Assembly: GCA_029565675.1 (NCBI GenBank) | Contig: JAKQNP010000051.1 | Location: forward strand, 1 to 64,000 | Direction: 5' to 3' | DNA: 64,000 nt | Origin: a bacterium | Lineage (GTDB): Bacteria > Zhuqueibacterota > Zhuqueibacteria > Residuimicrobiales > Oceaniaggregativiventaceae | Shown here: one piece after another, positions 1 to 8,568 of the stretch | Position numbering within the stretch: the first letter of the stretch is position 1 | Layout: the number at the start of each line of letters is the position of its first letter | Notes under the pieces: model-generated | The model's database searches: none | What the model was told of the DNA's origin: nothing | The model's input: the letters and a program-made list of their open reading frames with translations, nothing else | Position numbers and translations under genes: made by a program

Positions 1-51
1 TGAAAATGTACATTGGCGGCATGGGTAAATAGATCAACATTGTGAATTTTA

Positions 52-390
52 TTGCTGCGCATCGAGGCTCTCCCTGATTGTTTGGATACGCAGCTAATAT
101 ACAAAATAGGCTCTATTAATGCAATTTTTCAGAAGTTTCTAAAAGATATAAAAGGCAGCTCATCGGCATGGATAAATGAAAAAGGATTGGCCCGCGGAAA
201 ATTTGTGTGGCAAGCGGGCTATGGTGCCTTCTCCTATTCCCATTCCCATGTCGACACCGTAGTGAAATATATTTTGCGTCAGGAGGAACATCACAAAATA
301 AAGACATTTCGGGAAGAATACATCGAATTTTTAAAAAAATATCAGATAGAATATAATGATCGATATATTTTAAAGGACATCGAAAAATAA
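52..390 (+). pseudogene. IS200/RAYT-like transposase, 3' remnant
   Basis: The C-terminal two thirds match the end of Y1 (IS200-like / REP-associated) transposases: 'KDIKGSSSAWINEKG', then 'FVWQAGYGAFSYSHSHVD', then 'YILRQEEHHKIKTF', closing with 'YNDRYIL'. Family members are about 150-180 residues and contain an HUH (His-x-His) metal site before this part. Here the 5' portion is not recognisable and is interrupted by stops at positions 1-45, so the HUH half is missing or scrambled. The catalytic Tyr region cannot be confirmed. The reading frame ends directly against the first palindromic repeat at 391, the usual arrangement for RAYT genes and their REPs. It is most likely inactive; truncation by an upstream rearrangement is also possible. 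Confidence 0.7.
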
Positions 391-870
391 TATTTCGTCC
401 CTAAAGGGACTTGGGTTACCACGTCGTGTTTTCCTATAAATATGTTGTCCCTAACGGGACAAAACCAATGTTGGCAATAGAAAACCCATGTATTTTGACC
501 GATATTTGTAAAATTTAAGATAGCATAAATATATTGTCCCTAACGAAGCAAAAAAATGTTTGTAATATAGAACCTGTCCATTATGAAAGGACATTGCAGG
601 ATTAATAATAAGCGGATCAATCCGCGTCCCGTCAGGGACGAAATATTTATAGCAATGCTAAACGGCGACTCGCCCCCCGTCTCTTTAGGGACGGGATATT
701 TATAAAATTAATCGTCTGTGAGAGGTTCCGCGTCCCGTCAGGGACGGAATATTTATAGCAATGCTCGACGGCAACCCTCCCCCCGTCCCTTTAAGGACGG
801 GATATTTATAGGATTGATCGTCTGTGAGAGGTTCCGCGTCCCGTCAGGGACGAAATATTTATAGGATTAA
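391..870. repeat. REP-like palindrome array
   Basis: This gene-free stretch holds about eight copies of a short palindrome, GTCCC-N4-GGGAC, followed on one side by an A/T tail reading AATATTTATAG. Copies sit near 396-410, 447-460, 535-545 (decayed), 626-640, 678-692, 732-746, 784-800 and 838-852. The first three have the tail on the left, the other five on the right, so the array changes orientation near 550-620. This resembles REP/BIME elements mobilised by Y1 transposases, and the transposase remnant lies immediately to the left. Confidence 0.8.
621..863. repeat. 106-bp tandem repeat, 2.3 copies
   Basis: Units start at 621, 727 and 833, giving an exact period of 106 bp; the third copy is partial. 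Each full unit contains two palindromes in the same orientation (GTCCCGTCAGGGAC and a GTCyCTTTAGGGAC variant), separated by about 40 bp, and a linker reading 'atcgtctgtgagagg'. The doublet structure is like a BIME. There are no unique spacers of constant length, so this is not CRISPR. Confidence 0.8.
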
Positions 871-903
871 TATCAGCTATTCTTCAATTACACAGGAGGT
901 CTC

Positions 904-3900
904 GTGAAAACCATCTGCAACTGGATCTTTACTGTAACCCTCTTGACATGGGTTGCCTTGGCCCCGGCGGCAAACAACAGCGCAAAACAACCCGTTGATG
1001 ACCCGACGCCATCGCTTTCCGCTCAGCGCTCGAGCGCTGAGCCCGACTATCTGCCCGGCGTTGTGGTGGTCAAATTTCGCTCGGCTGCCGATGCGGCACG
1101 GATGCAAAAAGCCGTTGGCGAGCAAAAATTCCCCATGCCGACCATCGATGCAGCGCTGCGCGATGTCAATGTGCAGCGAATCAGCCGCGCATTTCCGGAA
1201 GAGCCCATCGAAGGATCCACCGGCGGGGTAAACCTTGGACGCATCTATAAAGTCGAATATGATCCCTTTGTCGATGCGGCGCAAGTGGCCCACCGCCTGG
1301 CTGCGGATCCGGCCGTCGAATACGCTGAACCCTTGTATATTTACCAAACCACCCATGTGCCGAACGATCCGCGTTTCGGAGATCAGCAGTTTTTGCAGGT
1401 GATCAGAGCAGCCCAGGCCTGGGATGTGTTGCGCGGCGATTCGACCGTCATCGTTGGCATTGTCGATACGGGTGTGGATCTGGATCACGAAGACCTGCGA
1501 GCAAGCATCTGGTATAACGACCTCGAGCTGAACGGCGTCGACGGCGTCGATGACGACGGCAACGGCTATGTCGATGATTTTCAAGGCTGGGATTTTATCG
1601 GTGCCAGTTTTAACAATGTTCGGCCGGACAACGATCCGCGGCCTTATAGCGGCAGCTTTCACGGTACCCATGTCGCCGGTCTGGCCGCCGCGGTCACCGA
1701 CAATGGGGTGGGCATTTCCTCGATCGGCTATGGCATCCGGATCATGGTCACCAAGCACGGTGAGGATCAGGATAGCCCCAGCCTTGGCAATACCTTTGCC
1801 GGGGTGAAATACATGGCCGATAACGGTGCCGATGTGATCAACATGAGTTGGGGGGGCGGCAGCTATTCGGAATATGCCCGCGATATCCTCGATTTTGCTT
1901 ACAACAAAGGCGTGGTCCTGATCACTTCAGCAGGCAACAACGACGGCGACACCATCTATTCGCCGCCGCAGACTCCACCCGTCCCTTATCCATCCGGATA
2001 CCCTACGGTTTTCAGCGTGGCCAATACCCAAAACGATGATCGATTCAGCTCGGGTTCTCTGTGGGGGCCCTGGGTTGACGTCTGTGCCCCGGGAACTCAA
2101 CTGCTGTCGACGGTTAAAAACAACTTTTATGGCTATGCGACCGGCACCTCCATGTCTTCGCCGTTGGTGGCGGGACTCGCGGCCCTGGTCAAACAGCAGC
2201 ACCCCGATTGGACGCCGGATCAGATCATGAGCCAAATTCGCTATACTGCCGACGATATTCTATCCGTCGGGCAAAACCGGCGTTATGCCGAGGCCGGCGG
2301 GATCGGCAGTGGCCGCGTCAACGCCTATCGCGCTCTTTCTGAAGCGCCGGGTTCCGCCGTGCAGATCGTTTCTTTGCTGGCTTCTGATGCGGTTTTGGGC
2401 AACAACAACGCGCGCATCGAACCGGGTGAAGGGGTGGAAATCGAATTCTCGCTGACCAATGTGTGGGGGGATCTGCCGGGAGTAAGCGTTTCGCTCTCGA
2501 GCAATGATTACGCCATACAGCTTGCCAATTCCTCAGTTACTATCGGCGATTTTGCCGGCGGCGACAAGGTCATCAGCGCACCGCAGAGCCTGACGCTGAA
2601 TATCGATGCTGCGGCGCTGCCCCATTATGCAGATATCGTCTTTGAAGTCAGCGCCGCCAACGGCTATTCGCTGGCGGATACACTGCGCCTGGCTGTTTCG
2701 CCTCTGATCCTTTTGGTCGACGATGATGACGGCAACAACAATGTCGAATCCTATTACCGCAGTGCGCTCGATTCGCTCGGATTCATCTATGAGGTTTGGG
2801 ACCGTCTGCAGCAAGGTCCGGTCGGCGCCGGCCTGTCGACCTATCCGGTGGTCATCTGGTTGTGCGAGTGGGCTTTCCCCAGCCTCGATGCGGATGATCG
2901 CGAGGATATCGCCGCTTATCTCGATGCCGGCGGCAACCTGTTCCTTTCCGGGCAGGACGTCGGCTGGGATCTCGCCGATCTGACCAGTGATTTAAATGAA
3001 TTTTACGATTCGTTTGGGCTGTCGCTGGTGTTTTTTGAAGACTATCTGCACAGCCGCTATCTTGTCGATGATTCTGACCACTCTTCCGTGACCGGCGTCG
3101 CGGGTGACCCGATCGGTGATGGCCTTGAATTTACTCTGTTTCAGCCTGGCCGAAGCGCTGATAACCAGTATCCGGATGAACTCGATCCCTTCAAAGGCGG
3201 CGAAGCCATCTTTACCTATGCCAACGGCAAAAGCGGCGCGGTTCGTTATGATGGTGATTATCGAGTGGTCTATTTCGGCTTCGGCGGCTATGAAGCGATC
3301 ACCGACGACGATGCGCGTTTTGAGGTGATGCGCCGCATCATGGCGTGGTTCTCGGGCCTGGGCTTGCAGGTTGATCGATTGGGGGATACCGAGGAGATCG
3401 CCGGCGGTTTTGTCGTCGATGCGCAGGTCGCGGTGACCGGCAAGCAACTGGAACATGTGGATCTCTACTGGGACACCGACGGGCAATTGCCCTATAACCG
3501 CATCCCGATGGTCGCTCAGGGGGGCGGTTTGTATCGGGCGACCATTCCCGCACAAAACGAAGCGCAAGTCGACTATTTTGTCTTTGCCCAGACCGCAGAC
3601 GGCTTTTACGCTCCGCTGAGCATCAATTCATTTTATGCCGGCACCGATACCCAGGCACCCAAGATCGACTCGATAACGGCTGTTCCAACCCAACTGAGCA
3701 ATGCCGGTCCATTCAGGGTCAGCATCAAGGCTTCTGACAATATCGGTATGGATACCGACTGGGCGTTCGTCTATTACTCAAGTGCGCTGTGGCCGGCGGA
3801 CAGCAGCCAATTGACTTTCAGCGATGGTGTTTTTCAGGGCGAGATTCCGCTGCAGGTGGTCTTTGGCGACACCGTGACCTATTTTTTGCGCGTGCGCGAC

Positions 3901-4731
3901 CGCTCTTCGCAGCGAAATGTTGCTGAATCCGGGCCGATGATGTTTACGGCCGGGCTGGAGGACTTTGAACAAGGTCTTGTCTTTTGGCAGAGCAGCGACA
4001 CTTCCGGCTGGACGCTGGATGCCCAGGCCAGCAGCGGCGAAAAAGCCATGCGCTGGAATCCGCAATTCCATCGCCCGGGTGGGGAGACGACCATCCAGAT
4101 TGCCGCACCCCTGGATATGCGGGGAATAAGCCAAGCCGCTCTGGCGTTTAAATTTTTTCACATTACCCGCGCGACCGATTCCGTGCGGCTCGAGATCAGC
4201 ACTGATGACGGAGAAAACTGGATTGCCATAGGCCCGGTTTACAGCGGTGTCAAGATCAAATCGAGCACGGATCGCTATTTATCCGAAGAAATTTCGCTGA
4301 ATGATTATATCGGTGCGGAGCGGTTGTGGCTGCGTTTTAAATATGATTTGTCAGAGGGTCTGCCGCCGGCTTTGAACGGTTTTTATGTCGATGATCTGCA
4401 GATTTTGCCGACCTCGACTGGGGTGTCGCCGTCTCTGGTTGAGTCGATGCCGCAGCGCTATAGCCTGGCGCAGAATTTTCCCAATCCGTTCAACATGGAA
4501 ACCGTTTTGAGTTTTGATCTGGCCGCATCAGGTCGAACTCGGCTTGTGATCTACAATATGCGCGGCCAGATCGTGCGCACCTTGCTCGATGGAGAGAGGG
4601 CGGCCGGATCCTATAAACTCCAGTGGAATGGTCGCGATGACATCGGCAAGGCGGTTTCGACCGGTGTTTATCTCTACCGATTGGAATCCGGTGATTTTCA
4701 GCAGACGCGCAAATTGTTGCTTTTAAAGTGA
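904..4731 (+). CDS. Secreted S8 subtilisin-like protease with C-terminal sorting tail
   Basis: This is a 1275-residue multidomain serine protease, probably exported to the cell surface. It starts at a GTG just after AGGAGGT (894-900). A signal peptide (about residues 1-23) precedes an inhibitor-like prodomain. The subtilase catalytic triad is intact: Asp188 in 'GIVDTGVDLDHED', His253 in 'HGTHVAGLAAA', Ser416 in 'GTSMSSPLVAG'. Residues of about 600-850 form a Rossmann-like module with 'LILLVDDDDGNNN' and 'GGNLFLSGQDVGWD'. A jellyroll-like segment follows near 1020-1170. The last about 90 residues ('NFPNPFN' to 'RKLLLLK') are a FlgD-Ig/Por-type tail typical of type IX-like export cargo. The module at 600-850 recurs in the minus-strand protein at 42872. 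Substrate unknown. Confidence 0.9.
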   Translation: MKTICNWIFTVTLLTWVALAPAANNSAKQPVDDPTPSLSAQRSSAEPDYLPGVVVVKFRSAADAARMQKAVGEQKFPMPTIDAALRDVNVQRISRAFPEEPIEGSTGGVNLGRIYKVEYDPFVDAAQVAHRLAADPAVEYAEPLYIYQTTHVPNDPRFGDQQFLQVIRAAQAWDVLRGDSTVIVGIVDTGVDLDHEDLRASIWYNDLELNGVDGVDDDGNGYVDDFQGWDFIGASFNNVRPDNDPRPYSGSFHGTHVAGLAAAVTDNGVGISSIGYGIRIMVTKHGEDQDSPSLGNTFAGVKYMADNGADVINMSWGGGSYSEYARDILDFAYNKGVVLITSAGNNDGDTIYSPPQTPPVPYPSGYPTVFSVANTQNDDRFSSGSLWGPWVDVCAPGTQLLSTVKNNFYGYATGTSMSSPLVAGLAALVKQQHPDWTPDQIMSQIRYTADDILSVGQNRRYAEAGGIGSGRVNAYRALSEAPGSAVQIVSLLASDAVLGNNNARIEPGEGVEIEFSLTNVWGDLPGVSVSLSSNDYAIQLANSSVTIGDFAGGDKVISAPQSLTLNIDAAALPHYADIVFEVSAANGYSLADTLRLAVSPLILLVDDDDGNNNVESYYRSALDSLGFIYEVWDRLQQGPVGAGLSTYPVVIWLCEWAFPSLDADDREDIAAYLDAGGNLFLSGQDVGWDLADLTSDLNEFYDSFGLSLVFFEDYLHSRYLVDDSDHSSVTGVAGDPIGDGLEFTLFQPGRSADNQYPDELDPFKGGEAIFTYANGKSGAVRYDGDYRVVYFGFGGYEAITDDDARFEVMRRIMAWFSGLGLQVDRLGDTEEIAGGFVVDAQVAVTGKQLEHVDLYWDTDGQLPYNRIPMVAQGGGLYRATIPAQNEAQVDYFVFAQTADGFYAPLSINSFYAGTDTQAPKIDSITAVPTQLSNAGPFRVSIKASDNIGMDTDWAFVYYSSALWPADSSQLTFSDGVFQGEIPLQVVFGDTVTYFLRVRDRSSQRNVAESGPMMFTAGLEDFEQGLVFWQSSDTSGWTLDAQASSGEKAMRWNPQFHRPGGETTIQIAAPLDMRGISQAALAFKFFHITRATDSVRLEISTDDGENWIAIGPVYSGVKIKSSTDRYLSEEISLNDYIGAERLWLRFKYDLSEGLPPALNGFYVDDLQILPTSTGVSPSLVESMPQRYSLAQNFPNPFNMETVLSFDLAASGRTRLVIYNMRGQIVRTLLDGERAAGSYKLQWNGRDDIGKAVSTGVYLYRLESGDFQQTRKLLLLK

Positions 4732-4748
4732 AAAGACGTGAAAACTTC

Positions 4749-4777
4749 TTGACAAAAAAGATAAAATGCGCTATAAT
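4749..4777 (+). promoter_or_regulatory. Consensus sigma70 promoter
   Basis: TTGACA (4749-4754) and TATAAT (4772-4777) are separated by exactly 17 bp. Both boxes are perfect matches. The site lies about 20 bp after the stop of the preceding protease gene and about 165 bp before the ATG at 4945, so it should drive that gene with a leader of about 160 nt. Confidence 0.85.
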
Positions 4778-4861
4778 AAAATGATTTAGACTGACTTTGG
4801 TTCAGCAATTCCATGAACGACCTATCCGCAGCACCTTTTCGAACGTCTCATCAACAGTCGG

Positions 4862-4948
4862 ATGTTGAAAGGAGGTGAACAGCACCCGCAACTCAAGTCA
4901 AATGATCCAGCTTGCAATAACCTACATATTTTACGGAGGCACACATGA
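4862..4948 (+). other. Possible leader peptide ORF with full anti-SD match
   Basis: Within the leader of the next gene, an ATG at 4862 opens 28 codons ending in TGA (4946-4948), which overlaps the downstream ATG (4945) as ATGA. Inside it, AAAGGAGGTGA (4868-4878) is a full complement of the usual 16S rRNA 3' end. No start codon lies at a normal distance after that site. The leader ORF has no convincing ribosome site of its own, so translation is doubtful. It may equally be a standby or decoy ribosome site. Confidence 0.3.
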
Positions 4949-7900
4949 AGAAAAGTGTACTGGTTTTAATGCTGGCTTTGAGTCTTTTGTTTGCATTTAC
5001 CGCATTCGCAGCCAATGAGGCAAAAGAGTCGGTGCAAATGCATGCGAAAAAGAGCGTCCCGACTGAAAAACCGGGTCGCGCGGAGCTGTTCCGCACCCAG
5101 GGCATCGCGGAAGATGCAGTGATCTGGAGTGATGATTTTGAAGGCGGTCAGGCAACCTGGCAGCCGGACCCGCACTGGACAATGTCTGAATCCCCCAATG
5201 CCGGCAGAAATTTTCAGCCGATGACCAACTGGGCGCTGGTGGAAACCAATTCTGCCAGTCCGACCCACAGCTGGAATGCAACCGAAACTTACGATGCCGC
5301 TCTCGATCTGTTGATTTCCCCCATCATCACTCTTCCCGAGATGGTCGAAACCGCCGGCGTACAAAGCCCTCTGAAGGGTGTCAAGATTGCCTACAACTTT
5401 GACGTGGACACACCTCAGAATTCGCAAGACAATGCCATGTGGGAAATTGTTTTCGGCCGGGTTGAGGCTTACTGGCATGTAAGTGCTGATCATGTTGCTG
5501 CTGGTACGAATGCTTTCTATCTCGATAACGGTGAAGGCAGCACCGATGGCATCGGTCGGCAATGGCTGTTGAGCCCGGCGATTGATCTGACCAGCGCGAC
5601 TGGCACGGTAACTTTGACTTTCAAGCATGATTGGGAAACCGAAGCAGAATGGGATTACCATGTGCTGGAAGTGACCACCGATGGCTGGCAGACCTTTACC
5701 TATATCGCTCATTGGGGTGAAGACGGCGCCAGCGGCGGATTTGTGGATGAGAGCTTTGACCTGTCCGCTTTTATCGGCCAGACCATCCAGGTCCGTTTCG
5801 AAAGCAGTACCGACGAAGCCAGCCGTGTGGGTTTCTGGGCGATCGATGAAATCAAAATCGCCGACGGCAATGGCGACATTTTTTACGATGGCGCTGAAGG
5901 TGAGCCGCTTATGACTGCCGACGGCTTTGTTTCCGTTGCAACTCCTTTCGGCGGTTTGTATGCCGGTGGGCAAGCCACACCAACCTGGTATTCGCGACTG
6001 GTTGACGTGCCTGCGTTTAAAGAAGTGTTCTTCCCCGGCGATGAGATCCGAGTGGCTTTTCGCTGGTACGCAGACGGCGACGACACCATGGGTCGTGGCT
6101 TTTTCCTCGATGATGTTCAGGTGCTCGGCATCGGCATACCGGAAAAAGACCTCGCGATCAGCGGTCTGACCGGCTTGAATACCATCGCTCTGAACAAAGC
6201 ATTCGCACCGGTTCTCAAGGCGACGAACACCGGTCTGAATCCGGTCAGCGGAACCGTCGCCTGGCAGGGATCGATCAAGGACAGCGAAGGCAATCCGGTT
6301 CATGTCATGGTCGGCACCCCGCAGAAAATCACCGATTTGCCGGTGGGTGAGTCCATTGAAATGCCCGTTCTCACTGGACGCGCATGGACACCGACTGTGC
6401 CCGGCGTTTATGAAATGGGCGTGCAGTTGAACTTTGCCGACGGCGATGCAGAGAACAACGTTGCGACGGTTGAGTTGATGGTCCCGGGCGGCATGTTCAG
6501 CACAACACTGCTGCATGAAACCTTTGCCACCAATTTAGGACAGACCTCGTTTGAGGATTTTGGCTGGACGGTGGTCAACGGCGGCGGCAACGAAATTCTC
6601 GGCACCAACAACAACACCTGGGAACTCTTTGGGTTGATCAATCCCTATGGCGCGATCATCTCCTGGGGCTGGGGCAACCTGGATCTCGGACTGGATATGG
6701 ATGCTGTAAATGACAGCTCCGAAGTGCTGGAAGAATACCTGATCACCCCGCCGATCGATGTCACGGGGCTCAATGCCCAGAACACCCTGGCGGTGCGCTA
6801 TTACACCTACTATCGCCCGAGTTATCCGGGCTACAGCCCACCCATGGGCACCCAGAAAAACGCTTTTACCGTTGACTGGACCGTAGACGGCGGCGAGACC
6901 TGGGTGAATGCGTTCGAATTTGCCCAGGATGATTCGGCCTACAGCGGCAGTTTAGACCGTCTGCCCCACATGGCGTACGGCGGCGATCCGCTGGTTACCA
7001 ATTACCTGGCTTACATGAACCACGATCTGACCCCGGCTCTGCATGCGGCCAAGAAAGAAGGAACCAATACGGTTTGGGTCCGCTTTGGCCTGTACAGCGA
7101 AGACTCGTACATCATGGGTGCCAGCGTGGAAGATGTGATGGTCTATGCCGGCATGAATGCACCGGTGATCACCGAGTTGGAAGATGTACCGCAGGATAAC
7201 GGCAAGATGCTGCACCTGACCTTTGCCGGTTCGGTCAATGACCTGGTCTACGAATGGGAAAATTTTGATCTGAGCAATCCGAGCTATACCGACGTCGGTG
7301 ATGTGGTTGCCTATCCGGTGACTCACTATAATGTGTGGCGAGTCAATGAACCGGCTTTGGGTGCCAGCTACAGCGGTGTTTTTGCGGACATGAAATCGCT
7401 GGTTAAAAACGTGAAACAACCGGTAGCCGGTGATTTCTATTATCTCGAAGGTGATGCAACAGTGGTCGATTTCGTTGCCACGATTCCCGCCATGGCTTTC
7501 CCGCGCATGGGCTTCTCCTACGGCTATGCCGTTCCCACCCTGTGGGATGAGATGCCGACTGCCGTGATCGTCACTGCCCATACCCCGATGAGCGATGTGT
7601 TTGCTTTCAGTCAGCCCGCTGCCGCCATGTCGGAAGACAACCTGGCTCCAGCCGCGCCGGCTGGTCTGGGCGTAAGCACTGCAGGCAACACCAATGTCCT
7701 GGTTTGGGAAGCCGCCTACACACCGGTGGATGATGTGAAATTCTACACCGTCTATCGCAGCGAACAGTCCGGCACCTACGGCGCCGCACTGGCCACCACT
7801 GCGGATCTCAACTATACCGATACGAGCGTCGAAATCGGCAAGACCTATTACTATGTCGTTAGTGCGACCGACTTTGCCGGCAACGAGAGCGCAAAATCGG

Positions 7901-8214
7901 GTGAAGGCAACGTGATCACCAGCGTGGCTTCCGACAAGGCCGGTGTGCCGACGGAATTTGCGCTGAATCAGAACTATCCGAACCCCTTCAACCCGACAAC
8001 CACGGTCGAATATGCGCTGCCGCAAGCCAGTGAAGTCGTGGTGTCGATCTTCAACACCAACGGTCAGTTGATTCAGACCATCAATGCCGGTTATCAGGAT
8101 GCTGGTTACCACAAAGTGACCTGGGACGCCAGTTCCGCCTCTGCGGGTCTTTACTTCCTGCAGTTCAAGGCCGGCAATTTCAGCAAGATGATCAAGATGA
8201 CGCTGCTGAAATAA
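4945..8214 (+). CDS. Large secreted jellyroll/FN3 protein with sorting tail
   Basis: This 1089-residue exported protein has an N-terminal signal peptide ('LVLMLALSLLFAFTAFAANE') and a ribosome site ACGGAGG before the ATG. At least three jellyroll/choice-of-anchor-J-like units follow: near residues 55-140 ('WSDDFEGGQATW'), 170-390 and 510-740. A CARDB-like stretch lies near 400-500. An FN3-like domain (about 900-990, 'APAAPAGLGVS') precedes a C-terminal sorting domain beginning 'FALNQNYPNPFNPTT' (about 1005-1089). No catalytic motif is seen. Such proteins are often surface adhesins or peptidase-associated proteins. It has its own strong promoter and is followed by a strong terminator, so it is probably an abundant monocistronic product. 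Confidence 0.8.
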   Translation: MKKSVLVLMLALSLLFAFTAFAANEAKESVQMHAKKSVPTEKPGRAELFRTQGIAEDAVIWSDDFEGGQATWQPDPHWTMSESPNAGRNFQPMTNWALVETNSASPTHSWNATETYDAALDLLISPIITLPEMVETAGVQSPLKGVKIAYNFDVDTPQNSQDNAMWEIVFGRVEAYWHVSADHVAAGTNAFYLDNGEGSTDGIGRQWLLSPAIDLTSATGTVTLTFKHDWETEAEWDYHVLEVTTDGWQTFTYIAHWGEDGASGGFVDESFDLSAFIGQTIQVRFESSTDEASRVGFWAIDEIKIADGNGDIFYDGAEGEPLMTADGFVSVATPFGGLYAGGQATPTWYSRLVDVPAFKEVFFPGDEIRVAFRWYADGDDTMGRGFFLDDVQVLGIGIPEKDLAISGLTGLNTIALNKAFAPVLKATNTGLNPVSGTVAWQGSIKDSEGNPVHVMVGTPQKITDLPVGESIEMPVLTGRAWTPTVPGVYEMGVQLNFADGDAENNVATVELMVPGGMFSTTLLHETFATNLGQTSFEDFGWTVVNGGGNEILGTNNNTWELFGLINPYGAIISWGWGNLDLGLDMDAVNDSSEVLEEYLITPPIDVTGLNAQNTLAVRYYTYYRPSYPGYSPPMGTQKNAFTVDWTVDGGETWVNAFEFAQDDSAYSGSLDRLPHMAYGGDPLVTNYLAYMNHDLTPALHAAKKEGTNTVWVRFGLYSEDSYIMGASVEDVMVYAGMNAPVITELEDVPQDNGKMLHLTFAGSVNDLVYEWENFDLSNPSYTDVGDVVAYPVTHYNVWRVNEPALGASYSGVFADMKSLVKNVKQPVAGDFYYLEGDATVVDFVATIPAMAFPRMGFSYGYAVPTLWDEMPTAVIVTAHTPMSDVFAFSQPAAAMSEDNLAPAAPAGLGVSTAGNTNVLVWEAAYTPVDDVKFYTVYRSEQSGTYGAALATTADLNYTDTSVEIGKTYYYVVSATDFAGNESAKSGEGNVITSVASDKAGVPTEFALNQNYPNPFNPTTTVEYALPQASEVVVSIFNTNGQLIQTINAGYQDAGYHKVTWDASSASAGLYFLQFKAGNFSKMIKMTLLK

Positions 8215-8270
8215 ACCCGCTTTGCAGGTGATAGGGAGCGATTAGTCCTCTTTCATCTGGTTGATCTTCA

Positions 8271-8306
8271 CCCGCCGTCGAGAAAGTTATCGACGGCGGG
8301 TTTTTT
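8271..8306 (+). terminator. Rho-independent terminator
   Basis: A perfect 11-bp stem CCCGCCGTCGA/TCGACGGCGGG (8271-8281 with 8290-8300), with an 8-nt loop, is followed by TTTTTTA. It lies 57 bp after the stop of the large surface protein. Confidence 0.95.
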
Positions 8307-8568
8307 ATTGCCTGCGTTAACAGGGGTTTGCTGCATTTCAGTGTGCACGTGGTTTTGCACCAGCGGATGGCACAATGAAATCGGCTTGTGTTTGTCCTGG
8401 ATTTGATGTACCTTATTTTGCCCATGTGACCAGGCTCCAGAGCAAGCAGCTCTGCTGCACACCGCGGTGGGAACCGGTTGCTGTCGGCAACGTTTACAGG
8501 GATAAACCAACAAGGCAATCGATTTTTTACAACAACAAAGACACGATGCGGAACTGAGGAAAAACGGC
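8307..8568 (+). promoter_or_regulatory. Leader region with several short hairpins
   Basis: These 262 bp hold no gene. Four short stems can be drawn: GTGCA/TGCAC (8343-8360), CAGAGC/GCTCTG (8438-8454), GTTGC/GCAAC (8477-8491) and, directly abutting, GTTTA/TAAAC (8492-8507). No strong sigma70 promoter is visible. The region is presumably the promoter and leader of the protease gene that follows, but no known RNA family is recognised. Confidence 0.3.

Noticed and set aside
621-863. CRISPR array
   Set aside because: Repeats are palindromes inside an exact 106-bp tandem; the intervals are themselves repeated rather than unique, and no cas gene is present.
877-1758. Long open frame on the minus strand inside the first subtilase
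   Set aside because: It is antisense to a protein with a complete catalytic triad, has no family motif and no ribosome site; high-GC third positions create such frames.
4966-6516. 516-codon minus-strand frame inside the large surface protein
   Set aside because: The plus-strand protein has signal peptide, domains and sorting tail; the antisense product is rich in His, Arg and Cys with no recognisable domain.
6952-8112. 386-codon minus-strand frame in the same gene
   Set aside because: It covers the FN3 and sorting domains of the real gene and has no independent support.
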